From Ophthalmolycus amberensis (lineage: Eukaryota; Chordata; Actinopteri; Perciformes; Zoarcidae): 64,000 nt of DNA. The stretch lies in assembly GCA_024529925.1 (NCBI GenBank), contig JAFEUB010001213.1, positions 1 to 64,000 of the forward strand. The letters are read 5' to 3'. Shown piece by piece: positions 24,541-36,271 of this stretch (position 1 is the stretch's first letter; each line of letters opens with the position of its first letter). A program made the position numbers and the translations under genes. Under the pieces are notes generated by a model. That model saw nothing but the letters and a program-made list of their open reading frames with translations, was not told where the DNA came from and searched no databases.

Positions 24541-24677
24541 CTTAAAACCCTCGTTCCTCTTTGTTTTGATGTGCGCTCAAGCAGACGGACCTCAACACCG
24601 CACACAGTCATGCGCACAGTATTATAATATGCACCATTGGCTTCTTAAAGAGAAGTAGATGTTGTCTTTAATCAAGT

Positions 24678-24697
24678 GGGGGGGGGGGGGGGGGGGG
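24678..24697. repeat. poly-G tract (20 G)
   Basis: Uninterrupted G20, with G-quadruplex potential; length likely uncertain in assembly. Confidence 0.95.
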
Positions 24698-24788
24698 AAT
24701 GCCCCATCAACCAAAGGAGGCCGGCAATATTGTTCAGCATTACACCTCGTACTACACAACTCCGTTGTTAAAAAAAAGTATTGTCTAA

Positions 24789-24804
24789 CCCCCCCCCCCC
24801 CCCC
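24789..24804. repeat. poly-C tract (16 C)
   Basis: Uninterrupted C16, 91 bp after the G20 tract. Confidence 0.95.
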
Positions 24805-27002
24805 GAAGCAGCCTAATAATGACTAACGGGGCTCTACTCTACTGTACCCTTGAGAAGTCATCGACTTTGCTTTAATTCCACTCGTTATTTTTAATTGTAC
24901 ATTTATTCAGCCCTGATGCTGTGAATCAAGCTTGTTCACCTGATTTTCAGGTTCATTGCAATTTAGAAGAAGATGAGGACTCACACCTGCTGCAGCTCCC
25001 TCTCACAGCCTGTCTGAATGTAAGCCACTGTGAGATAACGTGTAGCCCGCATGCTGAGACACTATATTAAAGTATGGCTTACATTCATTCAAGTCCATTT
25101 TATCACAACTACTCACATTGACCTTATGTCCATGTGGTCAGATCCCTTCATACTGTGATTCCGATGGAAGGGATGAGGGACACAGAGAACTCAGCTGATA
25201 AGAAGATGAAGCTTGAGTGCTTGAGTTTGATTAATCAAGAGGGAATAATCCTAAATCACAGTTGCATTTGGTACAAAATTCCCATCTTTGTGTTATTATC
25301 CCTCCAGCATGGAAATATGGAAACACAGAGGAGGGAATTTTGAACTGAAAAGAGTAAGATCTTGGAACAGCTATGAACAGCTAAAGCATCATAATGGAGA
25401 CAGAATGAGGAGATTTTGATCCCAATCTCTTATATTGGAATCACATGCTGGCATGGAGAGGATGAGCAATTACAGTGACCAAATGTAATCTAATCTGATA
25501 TGGGCATGTGAGTATTGTGCCAAGAGAGACTCGAAAAATTCCTATCGTTTAGCTAATACAGGAAAATCAAAGAATCAGACGTATGGCATGCATTTTCACT
25601 GTGAAATTGAACAGAGAATATCAAAAATGTTCAAACTCAAAACATGAACTACTGTGATTCACCTAAATGCTGATTAAATAGCAGGTGGAATGAGAGCTAA
25701 AGCTCGCAAATGAGTCGGAAATCAGAGCTGAGCTCTTTTCAAATCGACTTTGAATCAAATGTGTTCATCACATTTCATCGTTACAAATGGATCTTTGTAT
25801 CTGTATGTATACACACACTCCAAATAAATACTCCTTTGATATGTCTCTTTAAGAAAGTGTTTTTAGCCTTGCTCGTTTCCGAGTATCAACATTGTTGAGA
25901 AAAAAACTAAAAAACACTTTTACATAAGTGTTCCTTTATGAATATGCACAAGCTGTGAATTTACAGTTCAATGACAGAGCTTATAGAAAGAGATGTACAT
26001 AATTTACAGAAAAACCATGCTGTGTTTTTTCGTCTCATTTACCTCGGGTTGCTGCCGAGATGCATTGTGCTTTAGAGCCAATAAGCGCCATTGTAGCTAC
26101 GCACACTATGTAGTGTCTCCGCTGTAGCTTTCATAATCTATATTTTATGCTGTGATTTCCTGACGAGCCTTGAGAGCTTGTCAGTCTGAATGATTTATTC
26201 ATGGGAAGTTTGTGGGAATAGCTCACCTGTTGTGAACCTCAATACCAAACGGGCACTGCGAGTTATGCAAATTTGCACTCCAAAAAGGCGAGGGAATATG
26301 ATAATCAATATCTAAATATTAAATACACTGTGTCCACACTTGGAAGAGAACGAACTTTCTTTTACATCCAATCTCGTGTTAAGCGTTCAGAAGCGCTGCA
26401 TTACTGAACAGACAACGCAATCAATGCATTTACTCTTTCCAATATTATACATGATCTATTCTCACATTCACAGAGTATTGATCAAACGGAGCCACTTCAA
26501 CAATCCGTCTTTGCAGAGCACCCAGGCGGTTGGCTGATCAACGCTCTTCAACAGGCCGCATTGTATTGTACAACAATGCACGGACTCATTGCCGTGGATA
26601 AGAGGGTTTTACATAACGCCGCTTGCAATTCACTCCAAGAACAAAGTGGAGCCCCTCCTCATGTCTCACTCCCAAATCTGCGGGTGAGCTCATGATTAAT
26701 GTGTAATTGACTTGATGAATGGGTTTCCCATTCCGTGAATCCATCAAAATACTGCTTGATTAAGCGTCCTCTGCGCCCCCTGATTAAAAAACCAGCAAGA
26801 TCGGCTTCATTTAAACACAAGCACGGACCCATCATGTTTCACAATCTGGTCACGCCCACTGATTATCTCTGTGCAATGTGGCGTAATCAACGCACGCAGA
26901 GGCCGGGTATCAGGGGTGACATATTTGTGGTCGTAAGGGATACTTTGCAGGCGGCTCGGCGGAGAATCGCCCCCAGTTTGAGCAATCAGTCATGCCAACA
27001 GA
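24805..27002. other. unique AT-rich DNA, possible conserved non-coding stretch
   Basis: No coding signal. The part at 26640-26960 has several TGATTAA/GATTAAT phrases and is complex. Confidence 0.45.
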
Positions 27003-27240
27003 AGTAGAATAGGATGGATGGGGGGGCGGAGGAGGAGATGAATAGTGGAGGGTTAGAGTTTGAGAGGTGAGAATGAGATGGAATGGGATTCAGACGGCGA
27101 CGGAGCGATGGATGTAGAAAGCAAGGCGGTGTGGTGAAGAAAGTCTGATAGAAAAATCAGGGAGTGAGAGGAGTGGGGAGTAGAAAGGAGGGAGAGCTGC
27201 TGACAGAGGTGATGATGAGAAGACACATGGAGATATGTTA
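27003..27240. repeat. purine-rich tract (low-complexity GA/GGA)
   Basis: The plus strand is strongly purine-rich over about 240 bp, with GGA, GAT and GAG repeats and a G7 run, but not a simple tandem repeat. Confidence 0.7.
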
Positions 27241-28347
27241 CGGGGTATTACATACAGAGAGATAGACCCCCACCTCCACGCTTCATCTCGACGTAGACGT
27301 CTCTACCTCTGCTCAAAGTGTCGAAGTGTTATTATACAAAATGCTGATGGCCAGGATCTCACCCTCACAGCCACCAGTGGGAAAAAAAAAAAGACATGGC
27401 CGCCTTTATAATGTATCATCTGCCTGCAACCATTGCAGCAAGTCTTCATGTATTTGTTGGAGGTTTTTATTGTCGGCGTTGTTCTGACTTTTACTTCTCT
27501 ACATTCTCTACATTCCGAGGGTGGCTTCTGTGCCGTGACTGATTGCTTTCTTTATGATGTATTATAAATAACAACCTCCTGGGTGTTATTTTTGGATTTG
27601 ATTATAGTCGAGTATAATGGGAATATATTCCCATTATGAGCCATTATTGTATATGCATTGTATACATTGTGGAGTTAATAATCCTGAACCTAACAGTTTA
27701 AAAACATGGTTTTCAGATTGAATGCTACATATTAGAGATGAAGCGGTATGGTCTAAGATTTAGAAGAGACAATGACACTTTAACTTGCATATAAGAGCAT
27801 TCACTAACACTCAGATATGCATTAGCAGCATTTTCCTGCTCTCTTCTCAGTTCCCCTTTAGGTATTACATGCTTGGCAGCCATTAGTCAAGCTCCTGTTT
27901 TCTTACCTCATCACAAATAGTTGATACGCCTGTTTTTATCCACCTTTAATCTGCCTAATTTCACAATCACCCTCTTTCTTTCTCTCCTCTTCAAGCTCTG
28001 TCTGTCTTTATGCTTCTCTTTCTGATTTATCGTTATTACAATCGTATACATACAGGTACATGCATGAAATTTGACTTCTGCATTTAACCAATCGTAAGCA
28101 TTGTAGGAGCATATACTATACAGACTATTTTTTTTCTCTCTCTTTCTACATTCCCTAACTGTTTTACTCCCCCCCCCCAAATCTCCCCTCCCTGCCACCC
28201 ACCATCACTCCCTCCTGCTCGTACTGAACATCAAACAGAATCCATTTCCCCTGGAGAGCAGGACTAGCCCCTGTGAGCTGCTCTTGATCTCTGTCCGAGC
28301 ATCTCTGTTTGACAGCCTACAAATGAGCCTGACCCCTTGTAAACAGG
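27241..28347. other. unique DNA with a perfect palindrome
   Basis: No gene. Holds a 24-bp perfect palindrome at 27614-27637 and pyrimidine-rich DNA near 28125-28200. Confidence 0.5.
27614..27637. repeat. 24-bp perfect palindrome
   Basis: ATAATGGGAATA is followed directly by its own reverse complement with no loop. Confidence 0.95.
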
Positions 28348-28372
28348 ACACACACACACACACACACACACA
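28348..28372. repeat. (CA)n microsatellite
   Basis: 25 bp, perfect. Confidence 0.95.
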
Positions 28373-29020
28373 GATTCCATACATAGCCACAAGTGTAGTG
28401 CGGTAGTAACCTCTGTCATGATCCAAGACCTCTGTTGTCCACTTGGCTTTCTGAGACATCAACAGATTGTGCTTCCCTGCACACTGATGTCTTTCTGATT
28501 GTCCGACCTCTCACCCTGTAGTGTCACCTTTGACCTCTCATGATGGAACCGAGGAGAAGCGGTGAAGAGGAGAGTGCATAAAACATGCGCAAATCCAGCT
28601 GAAGAAAAGCTCTCAAGCATTGCAACTGCACACACAGGTGTCAGTCCAAAAGAGCATTCACCCCCTTCACGTTAACTCTACAATGTATGTAATTAAATCT
28701 TCAGACATGTTTTTCCTGCAGCATTAGCATCACTGGAGTTGTACTGTGACAACGGCCCCACAGCACATCCTGTCATTAGGTCCGCAAAGATGCCTGAACG
28801 GCTGCAAAAGCGCTTCTGCAGTCTTGACGTCGTTAAAAAGAAAAATCATAGGAAACACGAGCGAAAAATCCAGATCCAGCTTGATTGAATATTTATTTGT
28901 CCGGTAGCTAAGTGTTTTCCGTAGAGGAGAAAGAGCAGACGACAGGGGGAAAGAGGTCACAACCCCAATTGAAGCAGCATTGTTTTATGGGTCAGTGACC
29001 AACACCGAGTAACCATAATC
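28373..29020. other. unique DNA, no gene seen
   Basis: Nothing recognised. Confidence 0.5.
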
Positions 29021-29241
29021 ATTCACTCAAAACCACAAATGTAAACCTCATGGTGGCAATAAAGGAAAAGCCAGGGGGCACCACAGTAATTGGTATACAT
29101 CATCTGGGGACCATGAATAGCTGGTCAAAATGTCAAGGCAATCTATCTCACACTTGATGAGATATTTCAGTTGGTGGACCGACCAACGCCTGACCATGCA
29201 CACTGAGATCGACACCCATAGAGCAACGCCACTAGCATGAC
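29021..29241 (-). repeat. repeat family A, left-end copy, reverse orientation
   Basis: Reads as family A reversed: AACCTCATGGTGGCAAT, CTGGGGACCATGAATAGCTG, TGATGAGATATTTCAG, GGTGGACCGACCAACG and a closing CACTAGCATGAC. The CTAGCATG at this end matches the CTAGCATGG at the other end of the copy at 1.7 kb, suggesting the family has inverted termini. Confidence 0.6.
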
Positions 29242-29882
29242 AAAACAAAAATGTATACATCTATATAATGCCCCGCAGATAACCAGATGAAGTTGGTAAA
29301 TACATTCCATCAGTATAAAAACATGGAAAAGCTATAGTAGTAAGTATCTCCACTCATCCCGCGACTTCCTGCTTTATGAAGTAATGGAGTGTGAAGTACC
29401 TCGATCGGTGAAGATGACCAACGACCGAAAGCAGCAGAGCAAATGTTTGAAAAAAGAAGTCAAGTTAAGGCTCTCAGAGCATGACGCAAAATATGTGGTC
29501 TGATGAAACAAAAATTGACCTTCAGCCAGTGTTGTGTCTGACAGAAGCCCCGGCACAGCACAGCTCATCAGTCATCTACCACCATCCTACTGTGATGCAT
29601 GCAGGTAGAAGAATCAGGCCGAGGCCGGGGGGACTCTGAGACTTGTGATGATTGAAGGGAGGATAAACGCAGCTTTTCTAATGCAATATTTAAAACGTGC
29701 CTAAAAATATGGAAATGGTCACACGGCTACGGTCTGTTTTTTTTTATTGATGAATAGTTTGACAATTGAATTTCCCAAAAATGTATAATACTGCATCATG
29801 CTATGTGTCCATGCCTGTTGGGTTATGAAATTACATATAAACTTCGATAGAAGATTTCATCAAACTATTCTGTCGCGAAAAA
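29242..29882. other. unique DNA between two inverted repeat-A copies
   Basis: No gene or other repeat recognised. Confidence 0.5.
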
Positions 29883-30272
29883 TTTCTCAGCAAGTATTGG
29901 ATGGATTGCCTTGGAATTTTGTACCGACATTCATGTTCCCCGGAGGATAAACCCCAGTGACTTTGTTGAAATATTTCTTCTTGGGCCACTATGAGATTGA
30001 CACGGTCCCCCTCCCCCTAACTGTATTCACTTTGGTGATCCCCTGATGATTAATCTAGCTCTCTCCTCTGGTCACATTTTCACTTTGTGGAATACTTCCG
30101 TTCATGGCCAAATACCTGCAGAACTAATAATACATTTAGTCATTTAAATGTATTATTGCATGCTGCAACAAGATGGTGAACACATGCTAAACATCAGCAT
30201 GTTAGTATTGCAGAGTATGCTAATGTCAGTTTTAGCTCAGAGCACTGCTGCGCCCAAGTACAGCCTCACAAG
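29883..30272 (+). repeat. repeat family A, copy in forward orientation
   Basis: TTCTCAGCAAGTATTGGATGG, TGATCCCCTGATG, GGCCAAATACCTGCAGAAC, CATCAGCATGTTAG and CCCAAGTACAGCCTCACA follow family order with a few small gaps. It faces the reverse copy at 29.0 kb. Confidence 0.65.
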
Positions 30273-30620
30273 GCCGGTAAGGCTTTGTGGAAAGAAAACG
30301 TCATTTTTAAAGCACTTTCAGTTTGTTAAAATCACTTTGATGTTGTGTGTATCATACTGACAACATAACATCCAATTACACTCCAAAAAACCTAAAGTTC
30401 ACTTAGCAGCACTGAGGAGAACAGATACAAGGATTTGCCAGCAGCAGCTGTTGGTCGTATTCGGTAGATACAAGGAATCGGTTTGTATTCACCAACACAC
30501 AAATCTAGTCCATGGAGTTGATTTCAGGGCTTCATGCAGATAATGAATGGTGTTATTTGCTGAAGGGAGGCCAGTGTGGAGCAGCGAGAGAGAGAGGAGA
30601 TGGCTGGGAGGCAGGCAGAT
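30273..30620. other. unique DNA, no gene seen
   Basis: Nothing recognised. Confidence 0.5.
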
Positions 30621-30697
30621 GTGTGTGTGTGTGTGTGTGTGTGTGGAACAGTTGCCCTGAGGTAATCTAGCCTGTCCTGCTTCTGCTAGGCAGGCAC

Positions 30698-30728
<31 letters not shown>
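30621..30728. repeat. inverted microsatellite pair (GT)12 ... (CA)14
   Basis: GT at 30621-30644 and CA at 30701-30728 are complementary and separated by 56 bp that itself contains an AGCCTG...CAGGC-like inverted match. A short GA run follows the CA. The reverse 167-codon ORF across this region is a repeat artefact. Confidence 0.9.
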
Positions 30729-30731
<3 letters not shown>

Positions 30732-32557
30732 AGAGAACTCCTCGACATTACACCTCCCAGGCACATGCAATTGCAAACACACAATCACACTCCTACGCAG
30801 CATCTGTCCTCTGCTGGCTAAAGCAGCCCATGAGGTGCTGTAGTGATGAGCACTTCCAACAGTGATTTGGCTAAACTGACAGCAGCAACAAGGCAAAGTG
30901 TGTGTGTATGTTGCATCAAGGTGTGTGTGTACGTGTGGGTGTGTGGGTGTACGTGTGGGTGTGTGTGTGAGGGCCGCCATTGTCATGTGCATAAGGGGTG
31001 ACGCATATAAAAAACAATGCGCAGCAGTACCTCAAACGTTTTACTAGCGCCTGAAAAGACCTCTGCAATCTGACCAACCTTCTACACCTACAATTTCCAA
31101 ACAATGGTGACACAGTCATGCACATGTGGCGTATAGGCCAATGCGTGTTTCATTTTGGTGTTACGTTAACGCCTCGACATGATCTCCCGTGCCACGCCTA
31201 CGCTACACTTTATGGCGTATGCACACATGTGCCACGCCGACACTAGCTATGACATAACAAAGTTAAATGACATAGTTAGATGCAGGTGTGGTAATGAGCG
31301 AAGCTGCAACTGGTCAACTTGGAGTTCAGTATGCCTGTTGGTGTGTGTTTACAATTGGATGTACTACGAGTGTCCATTTCTACATATGCATGCTGCAGCA
31401 GTCATTCATTGTGCTGTGTGTTCCAGCTGGTTTTTTTGGCTTCGGGCTGACAGCAGTAACGCAGCAGAGCCCCTGAGCAGGCGTTGTCTAACATCGCAGC
31501 AGACATGGAGCGCATAGAGTCGGACAGTAGAGCAGTTTAGCTCAGTTTACTGCACTGTTCAGGTTGACAGATAGCAGACTGCCAGCCGGTCAGCATGCAC
31601 ACGCACACATAGCAACCACGGCACAGCACTCTCTTTATTGATCCAGCGGTTAGACTGAAGATGTTGGTCTTTGCGAGGGAGAGGGGGCAGGTTGGGGCGT
31701 GCATGGAGGTTGTTGTGAACATGTGTGGGTGTGTAAGGAGTCAGTAGGCCTTTGATTTCGGTCCCATGAGTGGGAACATGACACTTTTGATGAGGCGAAG
31801 TCGTGTTACTGAACCAGTAACCTCGGTTTACAGTTGGTAATTGTGAAAACGTACCTAAATGCTACGGTGCTGTCCTTGTCCCGAGCTGTTATTTCTATTT
31901 CTGTGAAAGTAAATTGACGGAGATGCAAAGAAAGTGGAGCCAAATTCCTTGTATGTGCAGGCATACATGGCCAATAAAGGTGATCATGATTCTCATTTAT
32001 TTCGGTTGACCAGCTACTGTGATCTCTTTCACAGCATCTTGACTCCCAATATTGGAAAATTGTCCGTTTAACTTGTGGATTTTAGAGTGCAGTCATGGCA
32101 TTTACACATCAAACACAAAGAGAAGAGTACTATTCTTATCTGCTCAAACCCTCAAACCCTTACATAATAACTGTAATCCATCGATGTCAGAAAAAGGATT
32201 TTTGGTTGTACTTCTCACCAAGCACTCTGAAAGTGAACAGCTCCCATGTAATAGCAGTGTGGACGCATCAGGTACTTGGGTATTTTTAGAAGCCTCACAC
32301 GCCTCCTATCTCTGGCAAGACCTGTCTGATTGCAGTAAAGCTGCCGATTTCACTCTCTAAAATGTCACTCTTTGTCGAAATTATACTTGAAAATTGTATT
32401 ATTTTAAACATTTGTCTTCTTCTGCTGCTGTCTGTCTATTGTGACATTTTCTGTCATCGTCATTTCTCATGTCTGTATCTCCCCCTGTCATTTTTACTTG
32501 AATGCTTCACCTATGCCATCCCTCCCTCCTGTATTTTTCAAATCTCCAGTTTTTCTC
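30729..32557. other. unique DNA with GT-rich patch, no gene seen
   Basis: A degenerate GT/ACGTGTGGGTGT tandem patch covers 30898-30969. The region 31000-31500 is GC-balanced and complex, with overlapping plus frames of 112 and 62 codons, but no protein was recognised. Confidence 0.45.
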
Positions 32558-32586
32558 CCCTCCCTCCCTCCCTCCCTCCCTCCCTA
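32558..32586. repeat. (CCCT)n microsatellite
   Basis: Seven tandem CCCT units within a pyrimidine-rich stretch. Confidence 0.9.
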
Positions 32587-33654
32587 CCTGTTTTGTCTCC
32601 CAAAGTCATCCTAATTAGTGTTTAAAGCTCCTGCTCCCCCGCGGCGAGGTTGTCTGTGCCCGTAAGCCACCGCTGCCTTGTCTTTGCCAGTGCCAGCTCT
32701 AATGAAAGGGCCGTATCTGCTGCCATCAATGCTCATGTGTGTGTGTGTGCGTGCGTAACAGAGAAGAGAGAGACCACTCACACATCATTAACAGCATTAC
32801 CTCAATTACACAGTCTGACAATGAGAACCAGCGGAGAGAGATGGAGAGGGAGTGAAAGGAGGGAGGGCGGGGGTGAGTGAGTTAGGGAGGGAGAGGGGAG
32901 AGAGGGGGATTGACAGGAGACAGGGAAGGAGGAAGAGAGGTTTCACTCGGCAGAAATGAAGGCGCTCAGCAGCGAAATTGTAACCCGTTTTATTCACCTG
33001 TCAAGGAAATGTAAAACAGCTACTGTACACAAACCAATTCCTCCACTGCACTGAATTCGATCCTCCAGTTCCGTTTAAAGAAAGCATATTAATTCATATT
33101 CAACACATATCCAGGTTTGATTGAATCCACGTTGACACCTCACAATGACTGGAGAGATAGCGGCGCATGGAAGCGGATATTTTTTGCAAGGGAGCCCTGA
33201 TGCAATCACACCAGTCTAATATTTATTTTCTCTCCCTCCGCTCTCCCTTTTCTATGACAGTGCTTTCCCACTGCCTCCGCAACAAAAGTAAACAGATTTG
33301 ACTCTTGTCATGATTTTCCTTCCTCCTCCATGGCTGCTTTCTTTTGTTTTTTTAAAAGAACTGAATGCCTGTTTTTATGCATTACTGAATTTCCTCTGGG
33401 AACAAGAGGGAAAAAAACAACAACAACAACAAAAGTCCGATGATAAAGAAGCAAAAGGGGACATGATGGACGAGAGAGCAGACGCTGGCGGAGGGAGAAA
33501 TGGTTCAAATCAATATCATGAATTTACAGGGATCCGAAATGGTGCCCAGGGACAGTTTAGGAGCAGCACATCCGCTGCCGATTGTGTGTCTCACCCAAGA
33601 GGCAAGGCCAGTCAGGGCTGCCCGACCACAGAGCTCAACAAATCAATAGTCCTG

Positions 33655-33660
<6 letters not shown>
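32587..33660. other. unique DNA with purine tract, no gene seen
   Basis: 32822-32945 is a GGGAGA-type purine tract. 32635-32730 and 32940-33200 are complex. An (AAC)n-like run at 33416-33432 makes the poly-Gln of a spurious 174-codon plus frame. Confidence 0.45.

Positions 33661-33687
<27 letters not shown>
33661..33687. repeat. (GT)n microsatellite
   Basis: 27 bp, followed by a short GA run. Confidence 0.95.
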
Positions 33688-33695
<8 letters not shown>

Positions 33696-35189
33696 TGTGA
33701 GTGGCTGTGTGGGCTATCTGCCCACAAGCCCAACATCCATTGACAGAGAGGGCCAGGTGAAGTGTTGGGTGAGAAAATTGTGCAAACAAGTAGGTTGTTA
33801 TGGGAGCGGTGGAGGTAAATGAATGCTGCAGTAAAAAAGGTGCCTGGGGCTGATGTAAGGCTGATGCTTTACTGGATGATATTTTTTCGTAATATCTGAT
33901 GTGAGATCATATAATTAGATTGTTATCAAATAATGTGCGGTTGGGTCATATGGCTGGAATCGTTTTCATAATATTATTATACAAAATATCACTAAATCAA
34001 AAGTAAAGACAACACTTCCTAGAGCCGGACTTGTGCTGGATTCTTTTGAGGCATATGACAATAATGATATGTGAGACTTTATATTAGCCGATGTCTCAGG
34101 AGATTATACAGTAAGCGTTTTCTAAATGACCTCAAACATTTCTCTCGTTCAATTTCTTGTTACAATATCAATGTCATATCAAGCAGTAACATATCAGCAA
34201 TAAACCAATATATCATATATCAGGCCGATTCATCAGTCCAGCCTCAACTATAATCTAAATGTTTGATGTAAAACCAGACGGCTTCTACATTTTTGCTGAT
34301 GCTGCTGACCGTCACTTTCACTGGCAAATTAACAGTAACTCTGTGAGTAACTTGATTTTTGGGTCGAATTTAAACTTTGCGGCTGAAGCACTCCCTGCAA
34401 GCCACTGTCTGTCCTCAGTCAAAGACTAATGAGGCGAAAGAAGCACCATCACTCTGTAACACCACAGTGTAACCGTGAGTGTTCCTGTAATTGATGTCTT
34501 CCTTCCAGCTGATCACATCACTTTAGTTTCAGGAGTTGCGCTCTGCAAGGCAAACTTTTTCGTAAAAATTCAAGCTCATCTACTTTACAGTTTTGAGACA
34601 GGACCTTCAGTATTTGGATCAAGTAGCTCTTAAAAATAGTGTGCCAAATGTAGAGGGCAAAAGCTGTTCATATACATATTTAGGTGAACATAAGTATAAG
34701 AGGATGAAGAGCATGTGCGATTTTTGGCCTTCTGTACATCGGAACTTCTCCACATTCGGTGTGGAACTGAAACTACAGCAGATTCAAAGCATCAAAAGGC
34801 AGAAAATATAAACTCAATATCTTAAAGATGCATAGATGGCAATCAAGACAGTTGGGGTTGATCCAATATCCCACCAGAAAGAGCGGTTAACGCTGTTGTG
34901 TCAGGAGTGGTGTTGATGCAACACCGGTAACTTTTGAGGTAGTTTGCGACATATTGTAAAGTGTTCATGTCATGGGACAGACCCCAGTGTCTTATTAATA
35001 TTCAATGTTACATTTTAGGATTTGAGCCACAAGGGAGCCTGCAGCGAGACAAACTCGCTCTGTTGTAAAGCGCAGAAGTCACAGAAAAAAAAAGCTGGAG
35101 ATTACGAAGCAGTGGCATCAGAGAAGTGGAGTTACTGGACTCTAGATGGTGTAAGGACAGCACTCGGCACAGCTTTTGACATTTGTTGG
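33688..35189. other. unique AT-rich DNA, no gene seen
   Basis: Nothing recognised. Confidence 0.5.
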
Positions 35190-35318
35190 TAAGGCAAGGC
35201 AAGGCAAGTTTATTTGTATAGCACATTTGAACAACAAGGTAATTCAAAGTGCTTCACATGAAACCATTAAAAGCATAAAGGCAAAAGTAAAGGAGATTTA
35301 AAACATACATTGAAACAA
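35190..35318 (-). mobile_element. LINE 3'-tail fragment, copy 1
   Basis: Begins with AAGGC repeats, then AAGTTTATTTGTATAGCACA and GGTAATTCAAAGTGCTTCAC. The same sequence ends the LINE at 63.3 kb, where it lies 3' of the reverse-transcriptase frame, so this is a 5'-truncated minus-strand insertion with no coding part. The TTGCC repeat (reverse sense) is the LINE's simple-repeat tail. Confidence 0.8.
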
Positions 35319-35512
35319 TAATTGATGTCTCCCTGAGACATTACGCTGCACGCAATCAACCATACACTGCCACAATTCTGCAATTACTCGCACACAAACC
35401 ACGTCTGGAAAAGATCTCTGCCGATCTGCGTTTTATAGTGTACGCCTTGCACGAACTCGGTCCCGGAGGAAATGGCGATATATTGTGCAGTCCTTTTAAA
35501 ACGATTAAAAGC
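35319..35512. other. spacer between two LINE-tail copies
   Basis: 194 bp of GC-balanced sequence not seen elsewhere in the window. I do not recognise it. Confidence 0.5.
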
Positions 35513-35611
35513 AGCACATTTCAACAACAAGGTAATTCAAAGTGCTTCACATGAAACCATTAAAAGCATTAAGGCAAAAGTAAAGGAGATTTAAAACATA
35601 CATTGAAACAA
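35513..35611 (-). mobile_element. LINE 3'-tail fragment, copy 2
   Basis: 99 bp that match 35220-35318 at 97 positions by eye. It lacks the AAGGC tail and the first 30 bp of copy 1, so it is more likely a duplication of copy 1 than a second insertion. Confidence 0.85.
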
Positions 35612-36207
35612 GTCTTTAAGCAATCCAAACCGGTGCAGCGGACTTCTGATCCATCTTACATGGATGACAGCTTCCTTTCTTGTACAATTTGACTATCAGA
35701 TGGTGTCACCTGCATGCGGTGTTCAAATGAGCAAGCTGTTGAAATGAAGTGTAAGATATAAAAAGCTAAGTCGATTTAGCAGAAGATACACATGATAATT
35801 TCAGCATGACTTCAAACAATACCTTTAATGTGCTTTTTACATACGCTCCACACTCACATTCCCATCTTACAATACTTACAATGCTTTTATGCAGAACTAT
35901 TCTTTCAAAGCGGTGGCAATTAGCATACTGTACTGCAGGCAACAGCTGGCGCTCCATACTCGAGTGCATTATCTGTAAGCGAGGGAACAAACACGTGTAC
36001 TCGCTTGTTGTTTTGCAAGTCAGAATCATTATTATTGCAAAAGCTAAACAGGAATACATAAACTCAGGCAAGATGGCTTCGGGCGGAAAAAAAGAGGAAT
36101 CATTTTCATGTGAAATTATGCCCATAAAGATTATTCTATTGTCAACAAATCATTGGCTTTAGATCATCAACAATGTGGCAGAGGTCATCTTGTATGTATG
36201 CAAGTAT
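35612..36207. other. unique DNA, possible conserved non-coding stretch
   Basis: Both strands are open for about 118 codons over 35766-36162. Neither translation has protein character. The sequence is complex and repeat-free. Confidence 0.4.
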
Positions 36208-36271
36208 GTGTATATATATATATATATACACGGTGTGTATATATATATATATATATATATACACGGTGTGT
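36208..36271. repeat. (TA)n microsatellite duplicated with a CACGGTGTG spacer
   Basis: Two TA runs are each followed by CACGGTGTG. The repeat of the whole unit has a period of 33 bp. Confidence 0.9.

Noticed and set aside
33298..33822. 174-codon plus frame with poly-Gln
   Set aside because: Poly-Gln and Cys-Val parts come from CAA and GT repeats; no splice or domain support.
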